Assembly: GCF_000482485.1 (NCBI RefSeq)
Contig: NZ_KI519440.1
Location: 62,001 to 126,000 of the forward strand
Direction: 5' to 3'
DNA: 64,000 nucleotides
Origin: Paucisalibacillus globulus DSM 18846
Lineage (GTDB): Bacteria > Bacillota > Bacilli > Bacillales > Amphibacillaceae
Of the stretch, positions 8,957-16,666 are shown in pieces; positions within the stretch are counted from its first letter, which is position 1; every line of letters begins with the position of its first letter. The notes under the pieces were generated by a model. That model saw nothing but the letters and a program-made list of their open reading frames with translations, made no database searches and had not been told where the DNA came from. The position numbers and the translations under genes were made by a program.

Positions 8957-11203
8957 CTAATTTAGGGTTTTCTCGAATTCTTTTGCTGTTACTGGTTTTC
9001 CGAATAGATATCCTTGGCCGAATACGTCTTGGTTACTGATTTCTAGTAGGGTAGTGAGTTGTTCTTCGGTTTCTACACCCTCAATGACGACTTTCAATTG
9101 TAAATTGAGTCCTATATTCATAATGGTTTTTACCATTGCTATATCTGTTTTGGAGAGATCTGTGATAAATGTTCGATCAATTTTGATTGTATCAATGGGC
9201 AAGCTTTTTAAGACAGAAAGAGAGGAGTATCCAGTACCAAAGTCATCGATGGATATATTTATTCCTATTTTGCGCAGCTCATTAAGAATTCTTGTAGAAT
9301 CCTCTATATTTTGCATAATACTTTCCGTTATCTCTAATTCTAAAGCGCGTGGATTAACTTCAGTTTCTTCTAAAACTTTCTTCACACCATTCAAGAAATC
9401 CTTATGTTGAAACTGTCTTACAGAAACATTGACGGACATTGTTAGGTGATGAAAACCGTTGTTTTGCCATTCTATTAACTGTTTACAAGCATGGAAAAGA
9501 ACCCAATTACCAATTGATACGACTTGTCCGGTCTCTTCTGCTAAAGGAATAAATTCGTCTGGTGGGATTACGCCAAATGTAGGGTGTTCCCAACGTAATA
9601 ATGCTTCTGCACCTATAATCTTTCCGGTTTGCAAATCTACTTTAGGTTGGTAATGAAGAATGAATTCATTTTTGGAAACTGCCTGGGCTAATTCGTTCTC
9701 AAGCTGCATTTTTCGTGCAATCTCTTGATTTAATTCAGCGCTATACATTTCAAATTGATTTCTTCCTTTACTTTTTGCAAGATACATCGAGGTATCCGCA
9801 TTTTTCAGTAAAGTTTCATAGGTAGTTCCATTCTCAGGATACATACTTATACCGATACTTGGGGTAATGGATATTTGATAGATACCAACAGTTAATGCTC
9901 TAGAAAAACTTTCTAAGATTGTCGTAGCAACTTCCTTACAATAGTCCACTGTTGCATCTTGAAGGATAATAATAAACTCATCTCCACCAACTCGGTATAC
10001 ACGATCACTAGTTGAAATAGACTGTTTTAATCTAACGGAGCCTTCCTGCAAAAGTTGATCACCGATTCCGTGTCCAAGTGTATCATTAACATTTTTAAAA
10101 CGATCAAAATCTAATAGCATGATTGCAAATTTTCTTTGGTTTTCTTGCGCAAATGTAATTAAACTTTCTATATCTTTAAGATAACTGGCTCTGTTAAATA
10201 AGCCTGTAAGCTTGTCGTGATAGGCATGATACCATAGGTTATGAAGAAGCATACGATGCTTTTTCATGATAGATATTTGTCTGATTACGATGACAATTAT
10301 AGATAAGAAAAGACCTATTTTTAAAGCATTCCAATCCCATCCTGTGCTTTGTAAGACAATAAAGGCGAGGTAGATAACACTCAGATTTAGCAGTAATCCA
10401 CTATCTCTTTGGTTGAGAAAGGAATTGGAATGCCACTTTTTCTCTACCTCATAAACTTCAACATAAAAGTTACAGAACCCAATCAAAAGGATGGCTAGTA
10501 ACCAAAGTGGGTATACGATGGTACCTGTTTCAAATAATCCGCTGACTAATAAATAAAGGTATAATGTATCTGCAATAATTTGGGTGAAGAAACCTAATGT
10601 TAGAAATAGAAATGTCTTATACTCCTCGGTATAACGGGTCATATAAAATATATAAATCGATAAAAATGCAATTCCTATATCAAGAATAGGGAATAGTACA
10701 AATACTGGAACAATGGATTGATAATCACTTGACAATTTAATGATTGGATCAATTAAATAATAATAACTGATTGAAATAGCCGCAATCATGAAAATTAATA
10801 TATTAAATAAAAATGGACCCATGGAGAGAGATTTGTATAATAATTTAAGTTTATATAGTAATGCGATAAAGTAAAACATATACTCTGTTATTCGAATAAT
10901 AAAGGAAACAGCAGGATAATCTGTATCACCATGAATCAATAGATTGACCAACCATATGAAGCTGGATAAGAAGTGAAGGGATAACCCAATTTTCATTAGT
11001 ATAATAAAAATTCTATGTTTGATAGTTAAAATGCGGTAAGGTCTAATAAACCAATAAATAGAAATTGCTGCACCTATCATAGGAAATAGAGAAGCACCAA
11101 ACACTTTCATCCAAGTATTATCCGTATAAAACCACAACCAACCATAAAAGCTAGCGAGGAAAAGGAGGATAAATACTGTAGCACTTTGCTTGTTTCTTGT
11201 CAC
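8957..11203 (-). CDS. membrane diguanylate cyclase/phosphodiesterase (GGDEF-EAL)
   Basis: 748-residue cyclic-di-GMP protein. Residues 1-310 hold about nine membrane helices with no known sensor fold. GGDEF is intact at 406-410. The inhibitory I-site is lost: STSD stands at 397-400 where RxxD is expected. The EAL domain (from about 510) has EAL at 533-535, and ELEITES, DDFGTGYSSL, IKID and EGVE are all present, so phosphodiesterase activity looks intact. The start is GTG. It may both make and break c-di-GMP, or GGDEF may act as a GTP sensor for EAL. Monocistronic. Confidence 0.93.
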   Translation of the reverse strand: MTRNKQSATVFILLFLASFYGWLWFYTDNTWMKVFGASLFPMIGAAISIYWFIRPYRILTIKHRIFIILMKIGLSLHFLSSFIWLVNLLIHGDTDYPAVSFIIRITEYMFYFIALLYKLKLLYKSLSMGPFLFNILIFMIAAISISYYYLIDPIIKLSSDYQSIVPVFVLFPILDIGIAFLSIYIFYMTRYTEEYKTFLFLTLGFFTQIIADTLYLYLLVSGLFETGTIVYPLWLLAILLIGFCNFYVEVYEVEKKWHSNSFLNQRDSGLLLNLSVIYLAFIVLQSTGWDWNALKIGLFLSIIVIVIRQISIMKKHRMLLHNLWYHAYHDKLTGLFNRASYLKDIESLITFAQENQRKFAIMLLDFDRFKNVNDTLGHGIGDQLLQEGSVRLKQSISTSDRVYRVGGDEFIIILQDATVDYCKEVATTILESFSRALTVGIYQISITPSIGISMYPENGTTYETLLKNADTSMYLAKSKGRNQFEMYSAELNQEIARKMQLENELAQAVSKNEFILHYQPKVDLQTGKIIGAEALLRWEHPTFGVIPPDEFIPLAEETGQVVSIGNWVLFHACKQLIEWQNNGFHHLTMSVNVSVRQFQHKDFLNGVKKVLEETEVNPRALELEITESIMQNIEDSTRILNELRKIGINISIDDFGTGYSSLSVLKSLPIDTIKIDRTFITDLSKTDIAMVKTIMNIGLNLQLKVVIEGVETEEQLTTLLEISNQDVFGQGYLFGKPVTAKEFEKTLN

Positions 11204-11350
11204 GTTAGTCCCACCACTCTTTAAAAGATACTATATAATTAGTATCTTAGAAAAGAGCATGCGTATACTTTACTTTAACTAAATAAATAAATAATGATTT
11301 CTTGAGCCGCCTATCTATCGTGAAATTATGATGATAACTATCAATCAATA

Positions 11351-11384
11351 AAAAAATAACCCAGTTCGTTAAGAACGAGTTATG
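11351..11384 (-). terminator. terminator of the methyltransferase gene
   Basis: On the minus strand ATAACTCGTTC and GAACTGGGTTAT form an imperfect hairpin followed by a run of T, 40 bases behind the methyltransferase stop. Confidence 0.6.
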
Positions 11385-11422
11385 GAATAATTCAATGGTT
11401 AATTTTCTTCTTTATCTTAAAT

Positions 11423-12022
11423 TTAATTCTTCATACTAACGGAAATAAACATGGAAGCATCTTGTTTCATAAATATTTGATTTCCATGATGGAAAGTCTT
11501 CGTTTCTGTGGAATTAAATCCAACTTCAGATAAATTTTGTTTCAATTCCTCATGAGAAAAACCATTATGAACTTTTGGATGATATATTTTATTATTCTTA
11601 TCAAAATCAACAATAATAAGCTTGCCCCCACTATTCAAAAGGTTGAACATTTCTTGAAGGATTTTATTCGTATCTGGAATGTGTAGGAGTACGAGTGACA
11701 TGAGAACGATGTCAGCCTTGCGTTCAGGAGTTTCTTGCGTGAAATCTGAATAAAGTACTGTTGCATTGGTAATACCATTGCGTACTATTTTACCCTTCGC
11801 AACCTCCAACATTTGTTCAGATGAATCCACCAACAAAATAGAGTCTACTAATTCTGGAAACTCTAAACTAATTAAACCAGTACCACTACCATAATCTATC
11901 AGTGACTTTGATTTACTATTTTCCAATTCCGTTCTAACTTCCTTAACAATTACTTTCGCTAATGCCTTTCTTTCCTCCGTATCGTATCTACTAGCCAACT
12001 GTTCAAAAACATTATTTTCCAT
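11423..12022 (-). CDS. class I SAM-dependent methyltransferase
   Basis: 199-residue Rossmann methyltransferase. DYGSGTG (43-49) is motif I for S-adenosylmethionine. 'LLVDSSEQML' gives the acidic residue that binds the ribose, and 'ADIVLMSLVLLHI' is the motif IV region typical of UbiE/small-molecule methylases. AAGGAG lies upstream of the start. The target is unknown. It is flanked by a repeat-family end on the 5' side and a hairpin terminator on the 3' side, so it is a single-gene unit. Confidence 0.88.
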   Translation of the reverse strand: MENNVFEQLASRYDTEERKALAKVIVKEVRTELENSKSKSLIDYGSGTGLISLEFPELVDSILLVDSSEQMLEVAKGKIVRNGITNATVLYSDFTQETPERKADIVLMSLVLLHIPDTNKILQEMFNLLNSGGKLIIVDFDKNNKIYHPKVHNGFSHEELKQNLSEVGFNSTETKTFHHGNQIFMKQDASMFISVSMKN

Positions 12023-12044
12023 CCATAATACACTCCTTATTCAG

Positions 12045-12068
12045 GCCATGGGGACGGGTTCCTCGGCC
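12045..12068. repeat. solo end of the GGGGACGGGTTCC repeat family
   Basis: A 24-bp match to the terminal repeat of the 5691-5874 element (GCCATGGGGACGGGTTCC then TCGGCC), just upstream of the methyltransferase. The rest of the 320-base gap to 12343 shows no credible gene or RNA. Confidence 0.6.
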
Positions 12069-12343
12069 TTTTTAGTAAAATGATGAAGAGTAAGCATGCT
12101 CTACCAAAGTAGCGAAATCCCAAATGCAATCTCAGAGTGGTATAGTAGAAGTCCAGCAGCATATAATAAAAGCTGCTCGACAGTATTAGTTTCGTGGAAG
12201 AATCATGTGTTCAGGCGTGAGATTCTCACTTTCAGCGTAACAATTACATTAAATAACGCGATTCTTACCAGATGTCGAGTGCCCACGTATACAGCCACAA
12301 CCTAGTTGGAAAAACCCCATTCTAGATTTACTCTCCATGCTTG

Positions 12344-12715
12344 TTATCTGTGTTGATCAACTAAAATCTGATTGCCATCTGGGTCCTCAATCGTAAAATG
12401 TGCAGGTCCTTCTGTAGACTCATCTACCTCCGTTGAAAATTTGATGCCTTTTGCTTTAAGTTCTTTTTGAATGTCACGAACGTCTGTAAAAGAGTCAAGG
12501 TTTTCAGCGTTTTGATTCCAACCTGGATTGAAGGTAAGGATATTTTTGTCAAACATTCCTTGGAAAAGGCCAATCACAGTACTACCATTTTTCATGATTA
12601 GCCAGTTTTGACTAATGTCTCCACCAAGTGTTTGAAAGCCTAGTGATTCATAAAATTCCTTTGATTTGTGGATGTCCTTTACCGTTAAACTGATTGAAAA
12701 TGCTCCTAGGTTCAT
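12344..12715 (-). CDS. VOC-family (glyoxalase/dioxygenase-fold) protein
   Basis: 123-residue single VOC domain with two beta-alpha-beta-beta-beta modules. The start '[21 protein letters not shown]' is the classic module 1 (split here: '[19 protein letters not shown]'), and the end '[15 protein letters not shown]' is module 2 with the usual metal-site Glu/Asp region. Such proteins act as glyoxalases, antibiotic-binding proteins or dioxygenases; nothing here decides. GGAGGACAA precedes the ATG. Confidence 0.88.
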   Translation of the reverse strand: MNLGAFSISLTVKDIHKSKEFYESLGFQTLGGDISQNWLIMKNGSTVIGLFQGMFDKNILTFNPGWNQNAENLDSFTDVRDIQKELKAKGIKFSTEVDESTEGPAHFTIEDPDGNQILVDQHR

Positions 12716-12763
12716 GGTTTGTCCTCCTTATTTATAGTTGTGATAAATTATATATTATGTAGA

Positions 12764-13096
12764 CTACTGGATTTCACGTAAAAAATGTATATCTTCCATA
12801 GTAAGTGGCTGTCCACTAATCGTCGGCTTTATCTCTCCTGCTAGATTAATCTCACCATTTACTAAATTTTTCTCTGTAATAATACTTGGAATAGTATACT
12901 CAATCAGCTTTCCAGCTATATCATAAAATAAATAACCTTCCTTTTCATCAAAGATAAAGGAATTAATTTTCATATTAGGTGTGATGAATAAAGTTATCTT
13001 TTCTTGGTCGTTCCATATCATTTTGATTAGGACTTTTTTCTGTGTTTTCTTTTCTACTAGGGATTTCCAGGTAGTTAGTGGAGATGTTTCTTGCAT
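12764..13096 (-). CDS. hypothetical protein, 110 residues
   Basis: Not recognised. It has a mixed alpha/beta look, no signal peptide and no membrane helix, and begins METHIONINE-Gln-Glu-Thr-Ser. AGGGAGG at 13102-13108 sets this start; a longer version of the frame to 13207 has no ribosome site. It may share a transcript with the VOC gene, 48 bases downstream. It could be a small conserved Bacillaceae protein. Confidence 0.6.
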   Translation of the reverse strand: MQETSPLTTWKSLVEKKTQKKVLIKMIWNDQEKITLFITPNMKINSFIFDEKEGYLFYDIAGKLIEYTIPSIITEKNLVNGEINLAGEIKPTISGQPLTMEDIHFLREIQ

Positions 13097-13303
13097 GGTT
13101 TTCCTCCCTGTGTTCTTGATGGTTTCTCTATACTTTATAATAAGTATTTCCTTAAAAGTTAGTAGAACTCGGTTTAACTTAATAGTTTTTATTATAACAA
13201 AAATCATACCTAACGGTTAACCCTACGAAAGTTTGTAAAAATGTTCTGCCCTGATAACAATTTGATATAATAAATTAGATTTAGAATGAAAGGAGGTATT
13301 TTG

Positions 13304-14224
13304 ATGACTAAAAAGACAAAACGTAAAAAGATATGGCGAATCGTAGGATTAGTAATAGGAATTATTGCTCTTATTTGGATTATTATTTTCTTTTTTCCGG
13401 TTTCTAAAAATACAGATTTACATAAATTTGATCGTGAAAGACCACTCGTCATTGCCCATGGTGGTGGAAATGATTTAGCACCATCAAACACATTAGCCGC
13501 ATTTACAAATGCCCATGAATTAGGTGTTGATATGCTGGAGTTTGATATCCATATGACTAAGGATGATTATTTAGTTTCCATTCACGACCCAACAGTTGAC
13601 CGCACGACGGATGGTCAGGGGAGAGTGAATGATATGACATTGGAAGAGGTCCAAGCGTTGGACGCAGGAGCTAACTTCCAGGACGTAAATGGAGAGTACA
13701 GTTATCGTGGGAAAGGCGTATATATTCCAACCGTGGATGAAATTTTTTCAACAATTAATGATTCAGATATGCTGTATACCATTGAAATTAAGGACTCTAA
13801 TGATCCTGATTTATACCAGGAGATGAGTGTGTTATTGTGGAAACTAATCCAGGAATATGGTTTAGAAGAAAATGTGCTCATTGCAGCTTTTGACCAATCT
13901 ATAATTGATATGGTATTAGAAGCTTCTGATGGCGAGGCACTTGTTAGTGGTGGACGGGATGAAATTACTAAGTTTGTAGTGTTCCATAAGTTGTTCTTAA
14001 ACGGATTATATCAACAAGATGTTCATGCACTTCAAATTCCGACTGAAGATAGTAATATTAATCTTATGGATAAGAAGTTAATTCGTGGTGCGCATAATAG
14101 AGGAATGGACGTGCACTATTGGACGATTAATGATCCAGAGACAATGCAGGAATTAATAGATCTTGGTGTAGATGGGATTATGACGGATAGGCCGGATCTA
14201 TTGATGGAGTTAATCGATAAATAA
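13304..14224 (+). CDS. membrane-anchored glycerophosphodiester phosphodiesterase
   Basis: 306 residues: a basic N-terminus, one membrane helix (about 11-33), then an extracytoplasmic GDPD TIM barrel. His52 in AHGGGN, 'PSNT' at 60-63, Glu79 and Asp81 (EFDIHMTKD) and His94 (IHDP) match the catalytic and Ca2+ positions of the family. It would hydrolyse glycerophosphodiesters or trim glycerol-phosphate polymers at the cell surface to glycerol-3-phosphate. AGGAGG seven bases before 13304 sets the start rather than the ATG at 13286. Confidence 0.9.
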   Translation: MTKKTKRKKIWRIVGLVIGIIALIWIIIFFFPVSKNTDLHKFDRERPLVIAHGGGNDLAPSNTLAAFTNAHELGVDMLEFDIHMTKDDYLVSIHDPTVDRTTDGQGRVNDMTLEEVQALDAGANFQDVNGEYSYRGKGVYIPTVDEIFSTINDSDMLYTIEIKDSNDPDLYQEMSVLLWKLIQEYGLEENVLIAAFDQSIIDMVLEASDGEALVSGGRDEITKFVVFHKLFLNGLYQQDVHALQIPTEDSNINLMDKKLIRGAHNRGMDVHYWTINDPETMQELIDLGVDGIMTDRPDLLMELIDK

Positions 14225-14228
14225 AAGG

Positions 14229-14255
14229 GGAGGGAAAACATTAGATTTTCCCTCC
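14229..14255. terminator. shared bidirectional terminator
   Basis: Perfect 10-bp stem, GGAGGGAAAA with TTTTCCCTCC, between the convergent GDPD and lipoprotein genes. Confidence 0.75.
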
Positions 14256-14268
14256 TTCCTTATGGTTT

Positions 14269-14910
14269 TTAATAAATAGTTTGTATATTGATTAATTCAA
14301 TGACCTTATTATCTTCACCAGGATCAATGGATACAAGCTTCGTGTTTTCGATAAGGTCTGCATAAAATTCTTCTCCAGCAGGATAAACGCCATCCCATCG
14401 TAATGGAACGTTATAAACATTAATGGTACCATCCCCATTACCACTATATGTAACGGATCCATCCACTAAGCGAACACCTGCTAATTGAATAACATCTTCC
14501 GGATAAGTAGCACTGGTCTCGTCATCTGGGTTTAGTGGTGTACCAGCTGGAATATGTTGAGCATATAGTTCTTCCAATTCTTGATTTGGACCAAGTTGTA
14601 ACCAGACACGTGCGTATTCAATTTGTTGACTAGAATACTCGGAAAGTAAATCTTGTTCTCCGGTTCCACCAGTATTTGTAGTTTCATTATCTGTTTCCTT
14701 GGAAGCGGTGTTATTCTCATCCTCAGTAACAGATTCCTCTGACTCACTTGCTGCAGTATCCTCATTTTCTGTTGCGACTTCCTCTGATGATTCTATGTCA
14801 GAATGGTCTTCTGGAGAAGCAGCAGTGGATTTATCCGTTGGCTCATCACTACAACCCACTAGCATAAATATTACCATACTGAAAATAAGAATCAGTGCTG
14901 TCTTTTTCAT
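14269..14910 (-). CDS. lipoprotein with acidic Ser/Thr/Glu linker
   Basis: 213 residues. The N-terminus MKK, a hydrophobic segment and LVGC (lipobox, Cys20) mark a diacylglycerol-anchored surface protein. Residues about 24-82 are a low-complexity linker rich in Glu, Ser and Thr. The C-terminal 120 residues form a globular domain ('ARVWLQLG', 'DGTINVYNVPLRWDG') seen in Bacillaceae lipoproteins of unknown role. It is convergent with the GDPD gene. Confidence 0.8.
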   Translation of the reverse strand: MKKTALILIFSMVIFMLVGCSDEPTDKSTAASPEDHSDIESSEEVATENEDTAASESEESVTEDENNTASKETDNETTNTGGTGEQDLLSEYSSQQIEYARVWLQLGPNQELEELYAQHIPAGTPLNPDDETSATYPEDVIQLAGVRLVDGSVTYSGNGDGTINVYNVPLRWDGVYPAGEEFYADLIENTKLVSIDPGEDNKVIELINIQTIY

Positions 14911-15028
14911 TCGTTAATCGATTCCCTTCGCTGTCATTTTTAGAAAACTAAATTATTAGTTTTCTAATAGTAGTTTAGCACAAAAAAATAAGGAGGGACT
15001 AGATTAGCCCCTTCATTCTTGTTGAATT

Positions 15029-15253
15029 TTACCATATTATTAGAATCACGATGAAACCAATAACCATAACAACTAACCCCACAGGAAATGCCAATCGTAC
15101 ATATTGTAGACTATTTATTTTTAGTTTTCCTGCTGCGATGGTGTTCGGAATATTACCTGGGATGAGTATCCCACCACTAATAATAAGTCCAAGTAGTAAT
15201 GTCTTTATAGTAAGTTCATTCATTGCTGGGCTTACTTCAGACGCTGCAAGAGT
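15029..15253 (-). pseudogene. C-terminal fragment resembling a DUF1646 membrane protein
   Basis: The frame reads 'LAASEVSPAMNEL', then two hydrophobic segments with 'GILIPGNIPN' and 'AAGKLKI'. That pattern recalls the end of DUF1646 transporters, which are about 350 residues long. Only about 75 residues remain, and no ribosome site or N-terminal part is found upstream. Read as the remnant of a deleted gene; an independent 64-residue gene is the alternative. Confidence 0.4.
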
Positions 15254-15307
15254 ATGAATTTCATAGTAAAGGATATTTGAAAAATTGGATACACAACTGG
15301 TTTGAAA

Positions 15308-15559
15308 TTAAATTAAACTAAGGACTAAAGCGATGGAAAGTCCTATCACTATCCCTACATCTGGAGCAAAACTTTTCGTGTGCTTTCTTTTTTCAATGAT
15401 AGTAATCATCTTTCCGAGTATTACCAATATAATTGCCGCGCTTAATACTGAACGGCTAAAAGTTGAACTGAAAGGAATGTCTGTTATTAAAACTATTATG
15501 GTTGGAATGATAACTAATAATATAGCAATGATGTATAAGGGTAATTTCCATTTATTCAT
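15308..15559 (-). CDS. small membrane protein, 83 residues
   Basis: Three hydrophobic helices (about 8-27, 37-52 and 65-82) with short basic loops (EKRKHTK). GGGAGG lies 12 bases upstream of the ATG, so translation is plausible. No family recognised. It stands alone between gene remnants. Confidence 0.55.
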   Translation of the reverse strand: MNKWKLPLYIIAILLVIIPTIIVLITDIPFSSTFSRSVLSAAIILVILGKMITIIEKRKHTKSFAPDVGIVIGLSIALVLSLI

Positions 15560-15684
15560 TATGTAAAAGTGCCTCCCACTATCTTATCTTGTTATAAAAT
15601 CACAATAGGATTTAACATCAATAAAATGCTCATTTAAAATCAAATCCTATGATATGACATACGTTCCAAATAAATCACCTGTTT

Positions 15685-15954
15685 TTATTTGGAAAAACAT
15701 GCCTTTCTCATTTTCAGACTTGTTCTCTTCATTATATTATCATTTGTGATTTCAATCCAATTGATATTCCTTTGATTGCTATCTTGCTGGGGCACTTTGG
15801 TTGCCCGTATTGTCTCGTCGTCTTTAATGATGAAAGCTATATCACTTTTGTGTAAGTTACTAGGATTGATGTTTGCAGTAATTGCGTCTGCATATGGGGC
15901 TATAAAAGCACCAATATATTCTACTTTTTGTTGGTATAGGAATTCGTTAATCAT
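15685..15954 (-). CDS. hypothetical protein, 89 residues
   Basis: Unrecognised soluble protein. The first half (YIGAFIAPYADAITANI) looks folded and the C-terminal third is basic. AGAGG lies five bases upstream of the ATG. An inverted repeat (ATAGGATTT at 15605 and AAATCCTAT at 15642) behind it may be its terminator. It may also be a fragment of a longer protein, as its neighbours are damaged. Confidence 0.4.
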   Translation of the reverse strand: MINEFLYQQKVEYIGAFIAPYADAITANINPSNLHKSDIAFIIKDDETIRATKVPQQDSNQRNINWIEITNDNIMKRTSLKMRKACFSK

Positions 15955-16140
15955 GCGTATCCTCTAAATATAAGGACGTACACTACGTCATTATCCTTGA
16001 AACTTGGATTTCATTTGGTTAGTTATATCTACGAATGTAATTTTAAAAGGTTTCACTAAGATGAAGAGCCTTTGAATACAGTCATTTTAACTTTTATATT
16101 GGCCCTTATTGTTAAAGAAATTTTACACTTGTTTGTTCCC

Positions 16141-16169
16141 TTGACAGTATATTATCTGAAATCTATTCT
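16141..16169 (+). promoter_or_regulatory. sigma-A promoter of the Nudix gene
   Basis: TTGACA, 17-base spacer, TATTCT, about 35 bases upstream of the Nudix start codon. This is the clearest consensus-like promoter seen in the window. Confidence 0.65.
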
Positions 16170-16205
16170 TATAATTGTAGAACGTTTATTTATTAGGAGG
16201 ACCAA

Positions 16206-16604
16206 ATGAAAAAAGATATACACGTAGTCGGAGCAGTAATAGTAAATGAAGGAAAAATATTATGTGCACAAAGAGGCCCGGAAAAATCCTTACCTTACAA
16301 ATGGGAATTTCCTGGTGGTAAAATAGAAAGTGGGGAGCTACCTAAAGAAGCGCTACAAAGAGAAATAAAAGAGGAAATGAAATGTAAGATTCAAGTTGGA
16401 GATAAGGTTGAACATACCAGTTATGAATATGATTTTGGAATTGTTCATTTGACAACCTATATTTGTAAGCTTGAGGAAGGAAACCCTGTGCTGACTGAAC
16501 ATGTCAATATTGAATGGTTACAACCAAATGAGTTACCATCATTAGACTGGGCACCAGCTGACATCCCTGCAATTGAAAAACTAAGTAAAGAGTTCAATTT
16601 TTAA
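16206..16604 (+). CDS. Nudix (deoxy)nucleoside triphosphate pyrophosphohydrolase
   Basis: 132-residue MutT-like enzyme. The Nudix box runs from Gly38 through Glu44 to Arg52-Glu53 and Glu56-Glu57, so the metal-binding glutamates are intact, but Lys replaces the usual Gly after the EE pair. The family cleaves 8-oxo-dGTP or other modified nucleotides. AGGAGG is upstream. A helicase/nuclease gene follows after a hairpin; Nudix genes next to DUF3427 helicases suggest a shared role, so it may serve genome protection or phage defence rather than general sanitation (inference). Confidence 0.88.
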   Translation: MKKDIHVVGAVIVNEGKILCAQRGPEKSLPYKWEFPGGKIESGELPKEALQREIKEEMKCKIQVGDKVEHTSYEYDFGIVHLTTYICKLEEGNPVLTEHVNIEWLQPNELPSLDWAPADIPAIEKLSKEFNF

Positions 16605-16633
16605 GCTATTCAGGTATATTGAATAGCTTTTTG
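16604..16633 (+). terminator. terminator between Nudix and helicase genes
   Basis: AGCTATTCA pairs with TGAATAGCT and is followed by TTTTT. It overlaps the Nudix stop codon, so readthrough into the helicase is probably partial. Confidence 0.75.
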
Positions 16634-16666
16634 TCGATATTTTTTCTTGTGGAAGGTGGTTATTTC

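Noticed and set aside
8957-11203. Long plus-strand frames inside the GGDEF-EAL gene (9054-9410, 9459-9653)
   Set aside because: Antisense shadows with no ribosome site; minus-strand domain motifs are complete.
12096-12305. 69-codon frame between methyltransferase and VOC genes
   Set aside because: No ribosome site, odd composition and no recognisable domain; probably chance.
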